Of a stretch of DNA of 64,000 nt, positions 43,114 to 53,611 are shown piece after piece. Both the position numbers and the translations under genes were made by a program. The stretch comes from Bacteroidales bacterium UBA5326 (GTDB lineage: Bacteria > Bacteroidota > Bacteroidia > Bacteroidales > UBA932): contig DHQY01000014.1 in assembly GCA_002408205.1 (NCBI GenBank), forward strand, positions 303,695 to 367,694, written 5' to 3'. The notes under the pieces were generated by a model. It was given only the letters and a program-made list of their open reading frames with translations. It ran no database searches and was not told the DNA's origin. Each line of letters begins with the position of its first letter. The stretch's first letter is position 1.

Positions 43114-44452
43114 ACTGACGCAGATGCACCCGGGAGGAAGGGCTTTTTCCCCGGATAAAGTCTACGTAAGCGGCGGCATCCCCGGCGAAGAAGTAGAAAT
43201 CGTCAAAGAACGCCGAAAAGGATTCCGCTGCGGCAGAGTAACAAAGGTATTAGCCCCCTCGCCTTACAGAACATTGCCTTTCTGCCCTCATGCACAGGAA
43301 TGCGGAGGTTGTCCCTGGCAGCATATAAGTTATGAAGGACAACTCCTCTGGAAGAAAGAGATCCTCCTGGGGGCGCTGAAGAAATATGAAATACCATTGC
43401 CTCCCGGGGGCGTCCCCGATGTATTGCCGAGTCCGCTTATAAAAGGATACCGCAATAAAGCCGAATATACTTTCGAGGCCGGGACACCGGGCATGCAGGA
43501 ACATATAATGGGATTTCACAGCACGGAAGACCGGGACAACGTATTCGACTGCCGCGAATGTTCTCTCCTCCCGGAAAACATACACAAACTGGCACTGCAG
43601 GTAAAAAAGATTGCACTGGAGCAAAATATTCCTTTCTACCAATACGCCGGCCGCACCGGACTGCTTCGTAACGTATTGCTGCGCTGTACCACAGAAGGAG
43701 ACCTGTGCGTGGTGCCAGGGTTCAGCCGCCGCGAGACAGAAATTATTGAGCCTTTCATGAAGGCACTCAGTGCTTCCTGCCCCGGAGTAACCAGCTGGTA
43801 TTATTGTGCAGATCAGGTATTTTATTATTTTTCCGGCGATACATACTTACATGAAACTTCACTGGGCTTTGAATTTTTAATAAGTCCGGCTGCATTTTAT
43901 CAGCCCAATCCGCGGCAGGCTAATCGTCTGTATGGGACCGTACTCGAAATGGCCAATAAAGCACTGGCAACTGACCGTAATTCCATTCCCCCTGCGGCTC
44001 CCATTTTCGATCTGTATACCGGTATCGGGACCATAGCCTGTATGCTCGCCGGCATGGATAAGGACAGGCCGGTTACAGGTATTGAAGGAAATGCCGCTGC
44101 CGTAGGCGACGCCGTAAAAAACGCATCCCGGAACGGGTTGAGAAATGTACATTTTATAACTGGGGATATTCTTGAAACCTATACCACCGGTTTTGTGGCC
44201 GGATATTCACAACCGGCACTGGTTGTGCTCGATCCGCCCCGCAGCGGCACACTCATCGAGATAAAAAAAGCCATTATTGCATCGCAGACACAATACATTA
44301 TTTACGTAAGCTGCAACCCGGTTTCTCTGGCCTGGGACCTGAAACAATTGTGTGAAGGAGGCTATGCCGTAAAAGAGATCAGGCCGCTGGATATGTTCCC
44401 CCACACACAGCACGTAGAGACGGTTGTGCTTTGTAGCAGGAAGGACCCTTGA
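43070..44452 (+). CDS. rlmD: 23S rRNA (uracil-5-)-methyltransferase RlmD family
   Basis: A 460-residue class I SAM methyltransferase of the TrmA/RlmD group. It begins with a TRAM domain (about 10-65), then iron-sulfur Cys at 72, 78 and 81 (CPHAQECGGC) and 161 or 164, and the catalytic domain with LDPPRSG and YVSCNP. It methylates uracil in 23S rRNA; RlmD, RlmCD and TrmA cannot be separated fully from the sequence, so the symbol is tentative. It overlaps the end of the glycosyltransferase gene by 44 bp. Confidence 0.88.
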   Translation: MQQSETAIISPKSVKLTQMHPGGRAFSPDKVYVSGGIPGEEVEIVKERRKGFRCGRVTKVLAPSPYRTLPFCPHAQECGGCPWQHISYEGQLLWKKEILLGALKKYEIPLPPGGVPDVLPSPLIKGYRNKAEYTFEAGTPGMQEHIMGFHSTEDRDNVFDCRECSLLPENIHKLALQVKKIALEQNIPFYQYAGRTGLLRNVLLRCTTEGDLCVVPGFSRRETEIIEPFMKALSASCPGVTSWYYCADQVFYYFSGDTYLHETSLGFEFLISPAAFYQPNPRQANRLYGTVLEMANKALATDRNSIPPAAPIFDLYTGIGTIACMLAGMDKDRPVTGIEGNAAAVGDAVKNASRNGLRNVHFITGDILETYTTGFVAGYSQPALVVLDPPRSGTLIEIKKAIIASQTQYIIYVSCNPVSLAWDLKQLCEGGYAVKEIRPLDMFPHTQHVETVVLCSRKDP

Positions 44453-44459
44453 AAAACAA

Positions 44460-44918
44460 TCAGAGCGGCCGGTTCAGATAATTATCGTATGACTGGGCCC
44501 TGGGACTGTATGAACTTTCAAACAAAGGAGACGAAATAAGATAATCGGCAGTAGCACGGTTGCTGGCCGTAGGAATATTATACAGGTTGGAAATACGCAG
44601 CAAAGCCTTGACATCTACGTCGTGAGGCTGTTGTTGCATGGGGTCCCAGAAAAAGAACAGCATATCTATTTTTCCGTCGGCAATAAGTGCGCCCAGCTGC
44701 TGGTCTCCGCCAAGGGGACCCGATTTAAGAAGGTTAATCACAATATGGGGATGGCTTACGGAAAGAGCCTTGTTTATGGCTTCTTCCACCATGCGTCCCG
44801 TAGTGCCCGTACAAATAAGGGTATGATTGGCCAGGCGTTCTTTGTTAAATTCCACCCATTCAATCAGATCCTTTTTGCAATGATCGTGCGCCACAAGCGC
44901 CAAAGTTTTTTTCTTCAT
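44460..44918 (-). CDS. mgsA: methylglyoxal synthase
   Basis: A 152-residue enzyme that turns dihydroxyacetone phosphate into methylglyoxal and phosphate, a bypass of lower glycolysis under phosphate limitation. Phosphate-binding GTTGR (about 38-42) and SGPLGGDQQ with the catalytic Asp (about 72) are clear, as is QPHDVDVKALLR. Length matches the family. It is the last gene of secA-lpdA-mgsA, 12 bp after lpdA. Confidence 0.96.
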   Translation of the reverse strand: MKKKTLALVAHDHCKKDLIEWVEFNKERLANHTLICTGTTGRMVEEAINKALSVSHPHIVINLLKSGPLGGDQQLGALIADGKIDMLFFFWDPMQQQPHDVDVKALLRISNLYNIPTASNRATADYLISSPLFESSYSPRAQSYDNYLNRPL

Positions 44919-44930
44919 CTGAATAAAAAA

Positions 44931-46307
44931 TTAAATATTCACCGCCTGACCCAGGGCCATGGCGGCTGCTTCCATAATCCCTTCGCTCATAGTGGGGTGA
45001 GGAAAAACAGAATGCATTAAATCTCTGGCCGTGACTTTTTTGTTGAGTAAGGCAACCAAGCCGCCAATCATTTCCGTGGCATGCGCACCTATCATGTGCG
45101 CTCCCAGTAATTCTCCGGAATCTGCCAGAAATATGAGCTTAATAAATCCGTCTCTTTCTCCGGCCGCAGCGGCTTTACCAGAGGCTGTGAAAGGGAATTT
45201 CCCAATCTTAATATCCAGACCCTTAGCCCTGGCATCCCGCTCACGTAAACCAACAGAAGCAATTTCAGGTGCAGTATAAATACATCCCGGAATACTTGCA
45301 TAGTTTACCCGGGATACATTCAGACCGGCTATCTGTTCCACGCAACTGAGTGCCTCGGCAGACGCAACGTGAGCCAGAGCGGGCGTTCTCAGTACATCGC
45401 CAATAGCATAGATTCCGGGCACCGAAGTCATATAACAATCGTCTACAAAAATATAGCCACGGTCCATTTTAACGCCCGTTTCTTCCAGTCCCAGATCGTT
45501 GGTGTTGGGAATAACACCCGCGGCAGACAAGACCACCTCGGCTTCAACAGCCTCGGCCCCTTTTCTGGTCTGTACGTTCAATATAACCCTGTCGGGATGT
45601 TTTTCCGCAGAAACCACATTGGCCCCGGGCATGACTTTCATTCCCAGCTTACGGAACGAACGGCTTAATTGGGCAGCTACTTCTTCGTCTTCTGTAGGCA
45701 CAATTTGCTCCATGTATTCGATAAGAGTGACTTTAGTCCCCATACTGGTGTAGAAATAAGCCATTTCGCTCCCAATGGCCCCCGAACCGATTATGGCCAT
45801 GGTAGCGGGTATTTTTTCCGGAATAAGTGCCTGACGGTATCCGATTATTTTCTTCCCGTCAATAGGAGCCATCGGCAATGAATTGGAACGGGCGCCGGTG
45901 GCAATAATTATCCGGGACGATTCTATCCGGTCTTCTCCCACGGCAACAACACCGGGCGCCGCTATCTTGCCTCTGCCGGGGATAAGCGTTACGTTATGTT
46001 TTTTGAAGAGGTATTCAATGCCTTTTGACATTTGTGCAGAAACGGCACGGCTTCTGGCAACTATTTGTTGTATATCGGGTTCTATATTCCCTACTGTCTT
46101 AATACCGTAAGATTCTGCGTTACGCGCCGTATTAAGCGCATCGGCACTTTTTAAGAGCGCCTTTGTTGGGATACATCCCCAATTCAGGCAAATACCGCCC
46201 AGTTGTGCCCTCTCAATCACTGCTGTCTTAAAACCCAGTTGTGCAGCACGCACGGCTGCCACATATCCGCCCGGACCCGAGCCAATAATCACTATGTCAA
46301 ATACCAT
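44931..46307 (-). CDS. lpdA: dihydrolipoyl dehydrogenase
   Basis: A 458-residue flavoprotein (E3) of 2-oxo acid dehydrogenase or glycine cleavage complexes. FAD-binding GSGPGGYVAA, the redox pair Cys40/Cys45 in GGICLNWGC, the NAD site GSGAIGSEMA and the C-terminal His-Glu dyad region HPTMSEGIMEAA are all present. It lies 6 bp after secA and 12 bp before mgsA. No E1 or E2 gene is in the window. Confidence 0.96.
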   Translation of the reverse strand: MVFDIVIIGSGPGGYVAAVRAAQLGFKTAVIERAQLGGICLNWGCIPTKALLKSADALNTARNAESYGIKTVGNIEPDIQQIVARSRAVSAQMSKGIEYLFKKHNVTLIPGRGKIAAPGVVAVGEDRIESSRIIIATGARSNSLPMAPIDGKKIIGYRQALIPEKIPATMAIIGSGAIGSEMAYFYTSMGTKVTLIEYMEQIVPTEDEEVAAQLSRSFRKLGMKVMPGANVVSAEKHPDRVILNVQTRKGAEAVEAEVVLSAAGVIPNTNDLGLEETGVKMDRGYIFVDDCYMTSVPGIYAIGDVLRTPALAHVASAEALSCVEQIAGLNVSRVNYASIPGCIYTAPEIASVGLRERDARAKGLDIKIGKFPFTASGKAAAAGERDGFIKLIFLADSGELLGAHMIGAHATEMIGGLVALLNKKVTARDLMHSVFPHPTMSEGIMEAAAMALGQAVNI

Positions 46308-46313
46308 AATTTA

Positions 46314-49300
46314 TTATAAATCTTTTCCGTGGCATTGTTTAAACTTTTTCCCGCTTCCACAGGGGCAGGGATCGTTCCTTCCCACTTGTTTCTCTACGTG
46401 CACCGGTGCATTGGAACGGGGCTCTCCCGAACGGTCGAGCAATTCGGGCCGGGAAGCTTTGGTGTTACTCAGGTCGGTACGCCTTCGTGCATTCCCGGCA
46501 TTATCCAGCCGGTCCTGATTCTGACGCAGGGGAACATGCGCTTTTAACAGGAATGCCAGGACTTCACGCGCATTCTTTTCAAGCATTTCGCTGAAAAGTT
46601 TGAAACTTTCAAATTTATAGATCAACAAAGGGTCTTTTTGCTCGTAGGTAGCATTCTGCACAGACTGTTTAAGGTCATCCATGTCGCGGAGGTGTTCCTT
46701 CCAGTATTCGTCAATAAGTACCAGGTTAATAGTCTTGTTGATAGCCCGCAAGAGTTCTTTACCCTTACTTTCATATGCTTTCTTCAGATTCACAACCACC
46801 TGGTAGATCCGCCTGCCGTCGCCTACGGGAACCACCACGTTCTCGTAAGTAGCGCTTTGTGTTTCATAGATGTTTTTCATCACAGGCCAGGCCTGTCCTA
46901 TGAGCGCCTCTGCCCTGCGGTTGTATACAGACTGAATCTGTCCTGACAAGTCAGCGGAAAGCTCGGAAGGCGATGCTTTACTAAAAGTCTTCTCGTCAAA
47001 GCCGGGTTCAATGGAAATCTGCCTGATAAGCTCGTAACTGAAATCTTCGAAGTCTGTACCCGACATACTTTGGGTGAACGTTTCGGCATAATCGGCCATC
47101 ATATTGGCAACGTCCACATCTACGCGTTCTCCGTACAATGCGTTGCGCCGTCGTGTATAAATCACTTCGCGCTGGGAATTCATTACGTCGTCATATTCCA
47201 GCAGACGCTTACGAATGCCAAAGTTATTCTCTTCCACTTTTTTCTGCGCACGCTCAATGGAACTGGAAAGCATGGAGTGTTGCAGCACTTCTCCCTCCTT
47301 CATGCCCATTTTATCTACAATGGAGGCAATGCGGCCGCTTCCGAACAGACGCATGAGGTCGTCTTCGAGAGAAACAAAGAAGACAGAAGATCCCGGGTCT
47401 CCCTGACGTCCGGCACGACCGCGCAACTGGCGGTCCACACGACGGCTGTCATGACGCTCGGTACCTACAATGGCCAAGCCTCCGGCTTCTTTTACGCCCA
47501 GCCCCAATTTGATGTCGGTACCACGACCTGCCATGTTGGTGGCAATGGTCACTGCACCTGCCTGACCGGCTTCGGCAACGATCTCGGCCTCACGGGCATG
47601 CTGTTTGGCGTTCAATACATTATGCTTAATACCGCGCATTTTGAGCATTCGGCTTAAGAGTTCGGACACTTCTACAGACGTAGTACCCACCAGTACGGGC
47701 CGTCCTTTTTTGGTCAATTCGATGATCTTATCAATCACAGCGTTGAATTTTTCCCGCTTGGTCTTATATATCAGATCGTCTTCGTCAATCCGGATCACGG
47801 GACGGTTGGTGGGGATCACCACCACATCCAATTTGTATATAGACCAGAATTCACCCGCTTCGGTTTCTGCCGTACCGGTCATACCGGCCAGCTTATGGTA
47901 CATCCTGAAATAATTCTGCAACGTAATAGTGGCAAACGTCTGTGTGGCCGCTTCTACTTTCACTTTTTCCTTAGCCTCTATGGCCTGGTGCAGTCCGTCT
48001 GAATAACGGCGGCCTTCCAGGACACGGCCGGTCTGTTCGTCCACAATCTTTATTTTATTGTCCACCACAATATACTCGACATCCTTTTCGAACATTGCAT
48101 AAGCTTTCAGCAACTGGTGCACTGTATGTACTCTTTCGGATTTAACGGCATATTCGCTCAACAGCGCATCTTTGGCTACTGCTTTGGCTTCGGGCGACAA
48201 ATTTTTCTTTTCCAGTTCGGAGATCTCGGTCCCCATATCGGGAAGGATAAAGAAAGAAGGCTCGCTTATCTTTTTTGCAATAAGGTCATGCCCCTTCTCG
48301 GTCAGGTCAACGGATTTCTGTTGTTCTTCAATCACAAAGTACAGGTCGTCTGTGACCAGGTGCATCTGCTTGTTGTTGTCCTGCATGTAAAAATTCTCTG
48401 TCTTCTGCAGTAACTGTTTGATACCCTGTTCGCTCAGGTATTTGATAAGTGGAGTGTATTTAGGCAGTCCCTTGAATGCACGGAGCAGGATCTTACCGCC
48501 GTTTTCCTCGTCTCCTTCTGTGATCAGCTTGCGGGCATCTGCCAGTAGCTGCTGCACCAGCGAACGCTGAGCCATGTAGAGTTGTTCCACAATAGGTCTG
48601 AAGTCATTGAACTGTTGATCTTCTCCACGGGGAACGGGTCCGGAAATGATAAGCGGAGTACGGGCATCGTCAATTAATACAGAGTCCACCTCGTCCACAA
48701 TGGCGTAATGGTGTTTTCTCTGGACCAGGTCCTCGCGGTTAACGGCCATGTTGTCCCGAAGGTAGTCGAAGCCGAATTCATTGTTGGTCCCGAATGTGAT
48801 GTCTGCCTGGTAGGCCCGCTTGCGTTCCTCTGAATTGGGCTGATGTTTATCAATACAATCCACCTTAAGCCCGTGGAATTCATAAAGCGGCCCCATCCAT
48901 TCGGAGTCACGTTTGGACAGGTAATCGTTGACGGTTACTACATGCACACCCTTGCCGGCCAGTGCATTCAGAAATACCGGCAATGTGGCAACAAGTGTTT
49001 TTCCTTCACCGGTGGCCATCTCGGCAATCTTTCCCTGATGAAGCACCACGCCTCCTATTAACTGTACATCGTAATGTACCATGTCCCAGGTAATCATATT
49101 TCCCCCGGCCATCCAGGAATTCTGCCAGACGGCCTTATCTCCCTCAATGGCTATATGGTCTCTTTTTGCAGAGAGATTACGATCATAATCGGTGGCCGTT
49201 ACCGTGACGGTTTTGTTCTCCTGAAACCGGCGGGCGGTAGATTTCATTATGGCAAAAGCCTGAGGAAGTACTTTGTTAAGCACTTCCTCTATCTTTTCAT

Positions 49301-49595
49301 CTATCTTTTTGGAAAGTTTGTCCACATCGGTGGCCAAAACCTCTTTTTTATCCACCTCAATTTCAACATCTTCCAGTTGCGCTCTTAGCGAAGCCTTATG
49401 TTTTTCCTCCTCCGCTATGTAGGCGGCAATCTCTTCTTTGATTTTACGGCTTTCGGCACGAAGCGCATCATTGTCGAGCGAATCTATACGTTCATATTCT
49501 TTTTTAATCTTTTCAACATAAGGATTTAACTCTTTCAAGTCCCTGTCGGCTTTGGAACCGAAAATCTTCCCTATTACGTTTATTATTGAGGCCAT
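46314..49595 (-). CDS. secA: protein translocase ATPase SecA
   Basis: A 1093-residue SecA, longer than the E. coli protein (901). The Walker A GEGKT lies about residue 199, some 90 residues later than in E. coli, because of a charged, coiled-coil-rich insertion between about 35 and 130. DEVDSVLIDDARTP, the preprotein cross-linking domain and helicase motifs (GRGTDIKLG, GRAGRQGDPG) follow. The C-terminal zinc motif CPCGSGKKFKQCHG is intact, so SecB or ribosome binding is likely. It leads the secA-lpdA-mgsA run, with a -7 box at 49631-49638. Confidence 0.97.
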   Translation of the reverse strand: MASIINVIGKIFGSKADRDLKELNPYVEKIKKEYERIDSLDNDALRAESRKIKEEIAAYIAEEEKHKASLRAQLEDVEIEVDKKEVLATDVDKLSKKIDEKIEEVLNKVLPQAFAIMKSTARRFQENKTVTVTATDYDRNLSAKRDHIAIEGDKAVWQNSWMAGGNMITWDMVHYDVQLIGGVVLHQGKIAEMATGEGKTLVATLPVFLNALAGKGVHVVTVNDYLSKRDSEWMGPLYEFHGLKVDCIDKHQPNSEERKRAYQADITFGTNNEFGFDYLRDNMAVNREDLVQRKHHYAIVDEVDSVLIDDARTPLIISGPVPRGEDQQFNDFRPIVEQLYMAQRSLVQQLLADARKLITEGDEENGGKILLRAFKGLPKYTPLIKYLSEQGIKQLLQKTENFYMQDNNKQMHLVTDDLYFVIEEQQKSVDLTEKGHDLIAKKISEPSFFILPDMGTEISELEKKNLSPEAKAVAKDALLSEYAVKSERVHTVHQLLKAYAMFEKDVEYIVVDNKIKIVDEQTGRVLEGRRYSDGLHQAIEAKEKVKVEAATQTFATITLQNYFRMYHKLAGMTGTAETEAGEFWSIYKLDVVVIPTNRPVIRIDEDDLIYKTKREKFNAVIDKIIELTKKGRPVLVGTTSVEVSELLSRMLKMRGIKHNVLNAKQHAREAEIVAEAGQAGAVTIATNMAGRGTDIKLGLGVKEAGGLAIVGTERHDSRRVDRQLRGRAGRQGDPGSSVFFVSLEDDLMRLFGSGRIASIVDKMGMKEGEVLQHSMLSSSIERAQKKVEENNFGIRKRLLEYDDVMNSQREVIYTRRRNALYGERVDVDVANMMADYAETFTQSMSGTDFEDFSYELIRQISIEPGFDEKTFSKASPSELSADLSGQIQSVYNRRAEALIGQAWPVMKNIYETQSATYENVVVPVGDGRRIYQVVVNLKKAYESKGKELLRAINKTINLVLIDEYWKEHLRDMDDLKQSVQNATYEQKDPLLIYKFESFKLFSEMLEKNAREVLAFLLKAHVPLRQNQDRLDNAGNARRRTDLSNTKASRPELLDRSGEPRSNAPVHVEKQVGRNDPCPCGSGKKFKQCHGKDL

Positions 49596-49630
49596 ATTTG
49601 CAGTTTTTCGATAATTCTTCTTATAACCTG

Positions 49631-49638
49631 CAAATGTA
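49631..49638 (-). promoter_or_regulatory. -7 promoter box for secA
   Basis: TACATTTG on the minus strand fits TAnnTTTG, 35 bp before the secA ATG. No clear -33 TTTG. Confidence 0.5.
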
Positions 49639-49662
49639 CATTATTCTTCTCAATTATTCGCT

Positions 49663-50883
49663 TTATCTGCACCAACCCGCGGTCCAGTCATTCCCCGATG
49701 GCACCGCACCTTTATAATCTGCAGCCGTAAAGAACGGATCGACGGCATTCATATTTTTACCGCCCGAAACCGTTCCTACATAAGCGGACGTAAACGAAAA
49801 GGTCTTGTTTATTCCGTTATTGGCATTGGAGGTAAACAGATCCTGAGAATAGATACCCGCGGCGGCAGATACTCCGCCGGCGAGGAAGATATGATCAAGA
49901 ACTGAGGTACCGTTTGCCAGTGCCGTTTCTGTCTCTGTAGTCTCAGTGGTAAGGCAGTTGGGTTTCCCCGTAACCAGGGCATTATATATCCCCACCCGGG
50001 TGCCTGCTCTTAAACGAATCCCGCGTTTATTTACTGAAGAACCGTTTCCGCACAGTGTCAGATTCGCCAATATCGGAGAAGAAACAGGTGCAGCGGTAAA
50101 ATCTTTACTGTTATTATCGGCTTCAATCAGACAGTCGCACTCGTAGCCTATAACAGCCTCGCTCCCCTGAATTGCTACCAGGAATTGTCCTTTTCCGCAC
50201 CAGCCTTCAGTCCAGTCGAACGAATCGTCACTATTGTCGGTTGCCACCAGGTATTTCACATTTACCGTACCGCCAAACCATTCAAAACCGTCGTCAGAAC
50301 CCTTGTACGACTGCAGATGATCCACCACGGTCCCGTTACCGACTCCATAGAAAGTAAATCCGTTAGCCTCTTTTTCTTCGCTGAATGCATACCCGGTATA
50401 TTCCAACCGAATATAGCTTAACATCCCTGAGTTATCGGCCGTATTACTGCCGCCGTAAAGGGCATCGCCAATTTCAGATTTCGAGGTGGTTCCCGTTACG
50501 TTAATGGGAGCAAGACCGCAGATGTGTACCCCGCCCCAGGCTCCCGCTTCTTTCCTTTCCGAGGTCATGACAACAGGATTTGTGGCCGTTCCGCGGGCAT
50601 CAATCTTACCGCCCTGTTCTACAAGGATATAATCTACCACATCGTCGTCTTTGGCCACAATGATGACTCCCGGCTCAATAGTAAGGGTTACCCCCGGTTT
50701 AACATGAACTCCACCGGACAGGTTGTAGGACATTCCGCTTTTAAGCGTTCTGTCGGTCGTCAGCTCGCCGGAAAGATCCGTAGATTCTTCTTCGGGTTCG
50801 GGTTCTTTTTCACAGGAGACTGCCAATATCAGTATCCCTAAAGCCATTACGGCCATTTTCCAATTCATTTTTTTCATTTTCAA
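49663..50883 (-). CDS. beta-helix-like lipoprotein paired with TonB receptor
   Basis: A 406-residue lipoprotein with lipobox AVSC (Cys 24) followed by an acidic stretch of Glu and Pro. The rest has short repeated beta units such as GTATNPVVMTSE, with GVHVKPGVTLTIEPGVII and GSDDGFEWFGGTVN, as in right-handed parallel beta-helix proteins. I recall similar proteins next to TonB receptors in Bacteroidota, often misnamed. It is 13 bp after the receptor and is likely its surface or periplasmic partner. Ligand unknown. Confidence 0.75.
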   Translation of the reverse strand: MKMKKMNWKMAVMALGILILAVSCEKEPEPEEESTDLSGELTTDRTLKSGMSYNLSGGVHVKPGVTLTIEPGVIIVAKDDDVVDYILVEQGGKIDARGTATNPVVMTSERKEAGAWGGVHICGLAPINVTGTTSKSEIGDALYGGSNTADNSGMLSYIRLEYTGYAFSEEKEANGFTFYGVGNGTVVDHLQSYKGSDDGFEWFGGTVNVKYLVATDNSDDSFDWTEGWCGKGQFLVAIQGSEAVIGYECDCLIEADNNSKDFTAAPVSSPILANLTLCGNGSSVNKRGIRLRAGTRVGIYNALVTGKPNCLTTETTETETALANGTSVLDHIFLAGGVSAAAGIYSQDLFTSNANNGINKTFSFTSAYVGTVSGGKNMNAVDPFFTAADYKGAVPSGNDWTAGWCR

Positions 50884-50896
50884 TTAATTTGTTGAT

Positions 50897-53587
50897 TTAA
50901 AGTGTATAAGTAAATCCTATCTGAAGGGAAACCCCAGCCCTGTACGATTCTACTGTCACAACCTCTCCTGTTGTTTTGACCTGTTGCGTGAATAGCACCT
51001 TACTGTCCAGGATATTTTTAACTGACAATCTGAGATTCCAGCGATTCCCGGCCTGGTAACTACTCACAAAATCAAGCGTATGAAGAGGTTGTTGCATAAT
51101 ATTCCCCATCCCGTAGATCCCCACGGCGTGAATGCGGGGTCCCTGAAGATTATAAAGCATGGTACATGTCACCTGGTCTTCTGTGCCTGTCTTCCATCCG
51201 TACATAATATCGGCGTTCACCAAGTACGGCGAAGCCCCCTGTAAGGCCCGGCGGGAATCGGTATACACACCACCGCCTTCGGGCAATATTACATTGGTAT
51301 ACATATACGAAGCGTTCAAGCCTATCCGGAGGCCCGGCACAATTGTTTTTCTTATCTCCGCTTCCACTCCTGCCGCCATCCCTTCTTCTGCATTGCGGAA
51401 TGAATGGACCGCCGATCCTCCCGAGGATTCCTGGACCCGCTCTATGGGGTTCTCCAGCCACTTGTAATAGAGGGCAGCCGAGAACAGATTGTCCTGTGTG
51501 CCATAATATTCGTAACGCAGATCGGCGTTAATATTATAGCCGTTCTGCAGTGCTTCGTTGCCTCTTAATTCGGCACTTCCATACGATTCTTTATAAAGGA
51601 ATGGCGCCATTTCCACGAACAGGGGCCGGGTAACGGTACGCGAAAAGGCAAATCGTGCCGAATGTTTTTCACGGAATGAATATTTAAGATTCAGAGCAGG
51701 GAACAGATCGTGACCGGACAGAACGGATCGTTTCTCAACCGAAGCGTCATTCCAGTAACGGACCCATTGTGCGGAAGGTTCATAACGCAACCCAAGGTTG
51801 ACGTTAAAGTTTCTGAAAAGAAGAAAGTCGGTTTGCACATATATTCCTCCCATACGATGACCGGCATAATAATGAGATTTGGGCTGAGCGTCTTTAATTA
51901 TCTGAATGGTTCCGTCGGCAATATTTGCTGTATTAAGCCAAAAGTCTGTTTCATAGATATCGGTAATTTCAGGATTCAGATTGTTTAGATTATAATAAAA
52001 CCGGATCGATGAATAGCTCCGTAATTTGTTCTTATAAGAAGCTCCAAACCTTATCGATCCCTTTTCCCCCATTTTGTATACGGCATAAAGTTCTGCCACG
52101 GCTTCCCTTTCTTCCAATTCTCCAAAATAACGCATGGTTTCCTGGCGATTCAATTTAAAAAGAGACAGCTTGCGGTCGTCTTCACGATACATCACCTGCC
52201 TGCGGTCCGGCTCGTAACTTCCCGTTATTCCGTAAGAAAGGTTAACATTCAATGTCCAACGGTCTCCGGCAGAATAACCGTAGGCAAGTTGATTGTTCAA
52301 TAAGCTATAAGCATGGAAAACACTGTTGCTCCCAATCAGATGGATACCTTCCGAGTCGTATCCTTCCCTTCTTTTGTAATTATCCACCGCATTGCGGGCG
52401 TATAAAAACGTATAGCTGAAATGGTGGAATGAACCCAGATCGTAAGCCAGATGCATAAGTCCCGCCATATCTGAATTCGTGGAATAACTGTTGTAGTTAA
52501 ACTCATTGAGAACCGTTCCCTGTGCATTTATAGTTGAGATATAAGCATCTTTCTGTATTTCATTGTCGTAATCTACGCTCAGTGAAACAAGCATTCCCAG
52601 CCGGTTTTGGCCTTTTTCCCATGATTTTCCAAAACCTATAGCCCCGTTTATACCCGGCCATAATGTTCTTTTTGTAACGGAGAATGAGGTTCCAAAGGGG
52701 TCATGATTTTTTATATAGGATGAAAACTCATTTGAAGTCATATCTTTTACATTGAGCGGCAGATTGCGGGTAAAAAAGATTTCGTTTTTTTTATCGCTTT
52801 CAAAGAAGCCGGAAAACAAAGCCCGGGAGTTACCGCCTGTTCCTATGTTTAAAGAAAAAAAATCGTCTCCCGTATGTTCTTTCAGGCCAATATCAATATG
52901 AGCACCCGAATAATCTGCATAAGCACTCACATTGTATACCTTGTTCACAGTTATATTCCTTATCAGACGCGAGGGAAAAAGATCCAGGGGAATAAGTTTG
53001 TTATCTGGGTTCGGCGAGGCTACAGGCAGTCCGTTCAGCGTGGTGGAACTGTATCTGTCTCCAAGGCCCCGCACAAAGAGCTGGCCTGTTTCGGCAAGTG
53101 AAATCCCTGCAATCTTTTTTACTCCCTCGGCCACCGAAGAAATCCCTTTTCTGCTCATTTCCCTTGCTCCAATATTTTCGACAGCAGCAGAAGACAGTCG
53201 CCTTTCCGTCAACAGACTCTTTTCGGTTTCCAGGTCCCTTCGTGCTATAATGTACACTTCTCCAACGGACAACTCCTCCGATTGGAGCTGCATGTCTACT
53301 TTTATCGCTCCCGGTTCTCCCGAAACAACCATAGGTCCGGTTACGGCCGTTTTATATGATATATACCTGAATTCCAAAGTATATACACCTTCATTCAAAG
53401 GAAGTTCATAAAAACCGCTGTTATCTGTTACCGAGCCGGTGCCGGTACCCGAGACCATCACGTACACTCCGGGTAAAGGTTCCGAGGCCGTTTTATCGGT
53501 GACCGTACCGCTTATTATCGTTTGAGCCTGTAACAATCCGGAGTATGCCGTGAATAAAAGGATTAATAATCTTGTTCTTCTTCTCAT
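50897..53587 (-). CDS. TonB-dependent outer membrane receptor
   Basis: An 896-residue receptor: signal peptide (MRRRTRLLILLFTAYSGLLQ), carboxypeptidase-like domain (about 23-105, SGTVTDKTASEPLPGVYV), plug (about 115-260, with FVRGLGDRYSSTTLNG) and a barrel ending in QIGFTYTL. ATG 53587 fits the signal peptide; an upstream ATG at 53629 would add 14 residues and overlap the -7 box. Downstream is its lipoprotein partner. Upstream, between it and the divergent two-component genes, lie tandem 11-bp repeats that look like a PhoB-type operator. The ligand is not predictable from sequence. Confidence 0.92.
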   Translation of the reverse strand: MRRRTRLLILLFTAYSGLLQAQTIISGTVTDKTASEPLPGVYVMVSGTGTGSVTDNSGFYELPLNEGVYTLEFRYISYKTAVTGPMVVSGEPGAIKVDMQLQSEELSVGEVYIIARRDLETEKSLLTERRLSSAAVENIGAREMSRKGISSVAEGVKKIAGISLAETGQLFVRGLGDRYSSTTLNGLPVASPNPDNKLIPLDLFPSRLIRNITVNKVYNVSAYADYSGAHIDIGLKEHTGDDFFSLNIGTGGNSRALFSGFFESDKKNEIFFTRNLPLNVKDMTSNEFSSYIKNHDPFGTSFSVTKRTLWPGINGAIGFGKSWEKGQNRLGMLVSLSVDYDNEIQKDAYISTINAQGTVLNEFNYNSYSTNSDMAGLMHLAYDLGSFHHFSYTFLYARNAVDNYKRREGYDSEGIHLIGSNSVFHAYSLLNNQLAYGYSAGDRWTLNVNLSYGITGSYEPDRRQVMYREDDRKLSLFKLNRQETMRYFGELEEREAVAELYAVYKMGEKGSIRFGASYKNKLRSYSSIRFYYNLNNLNPEITDIYETDFWLNTANIADGTIQIIKDAQPKSHYYAGHRMGGIYVQTDFLLFRNFNVNLGLRYEPSAQWVRYWNDASVEKRSVLSGHDLFPALNLKYSFREKHSARFAFSRTVTRPLFVEMAPFLYKESYGSAELRGNEALQNGYNINADLRYEYYGTQDNLFSAALYYKWLENPIERVQESSGGSAVHSFRNAEEGMAAGVEAEIRKTIVPGLRIGLNASYMYTNVILPEGGGVYTDSRRALQGASPYLVNADIMYGWKTGTEDQVTCTMLYNLQGPRIHAVGIYGMGNIMQQPLHTLDFVSSYQAGNRWNLRLSVKNILDSKVLFTQQVKTTGEVVTVESYRAGVSLQIGFTYTL

Positions 53588-53611
53588 TTGCTTTTCTTCA
53601 TAAATCTGATG

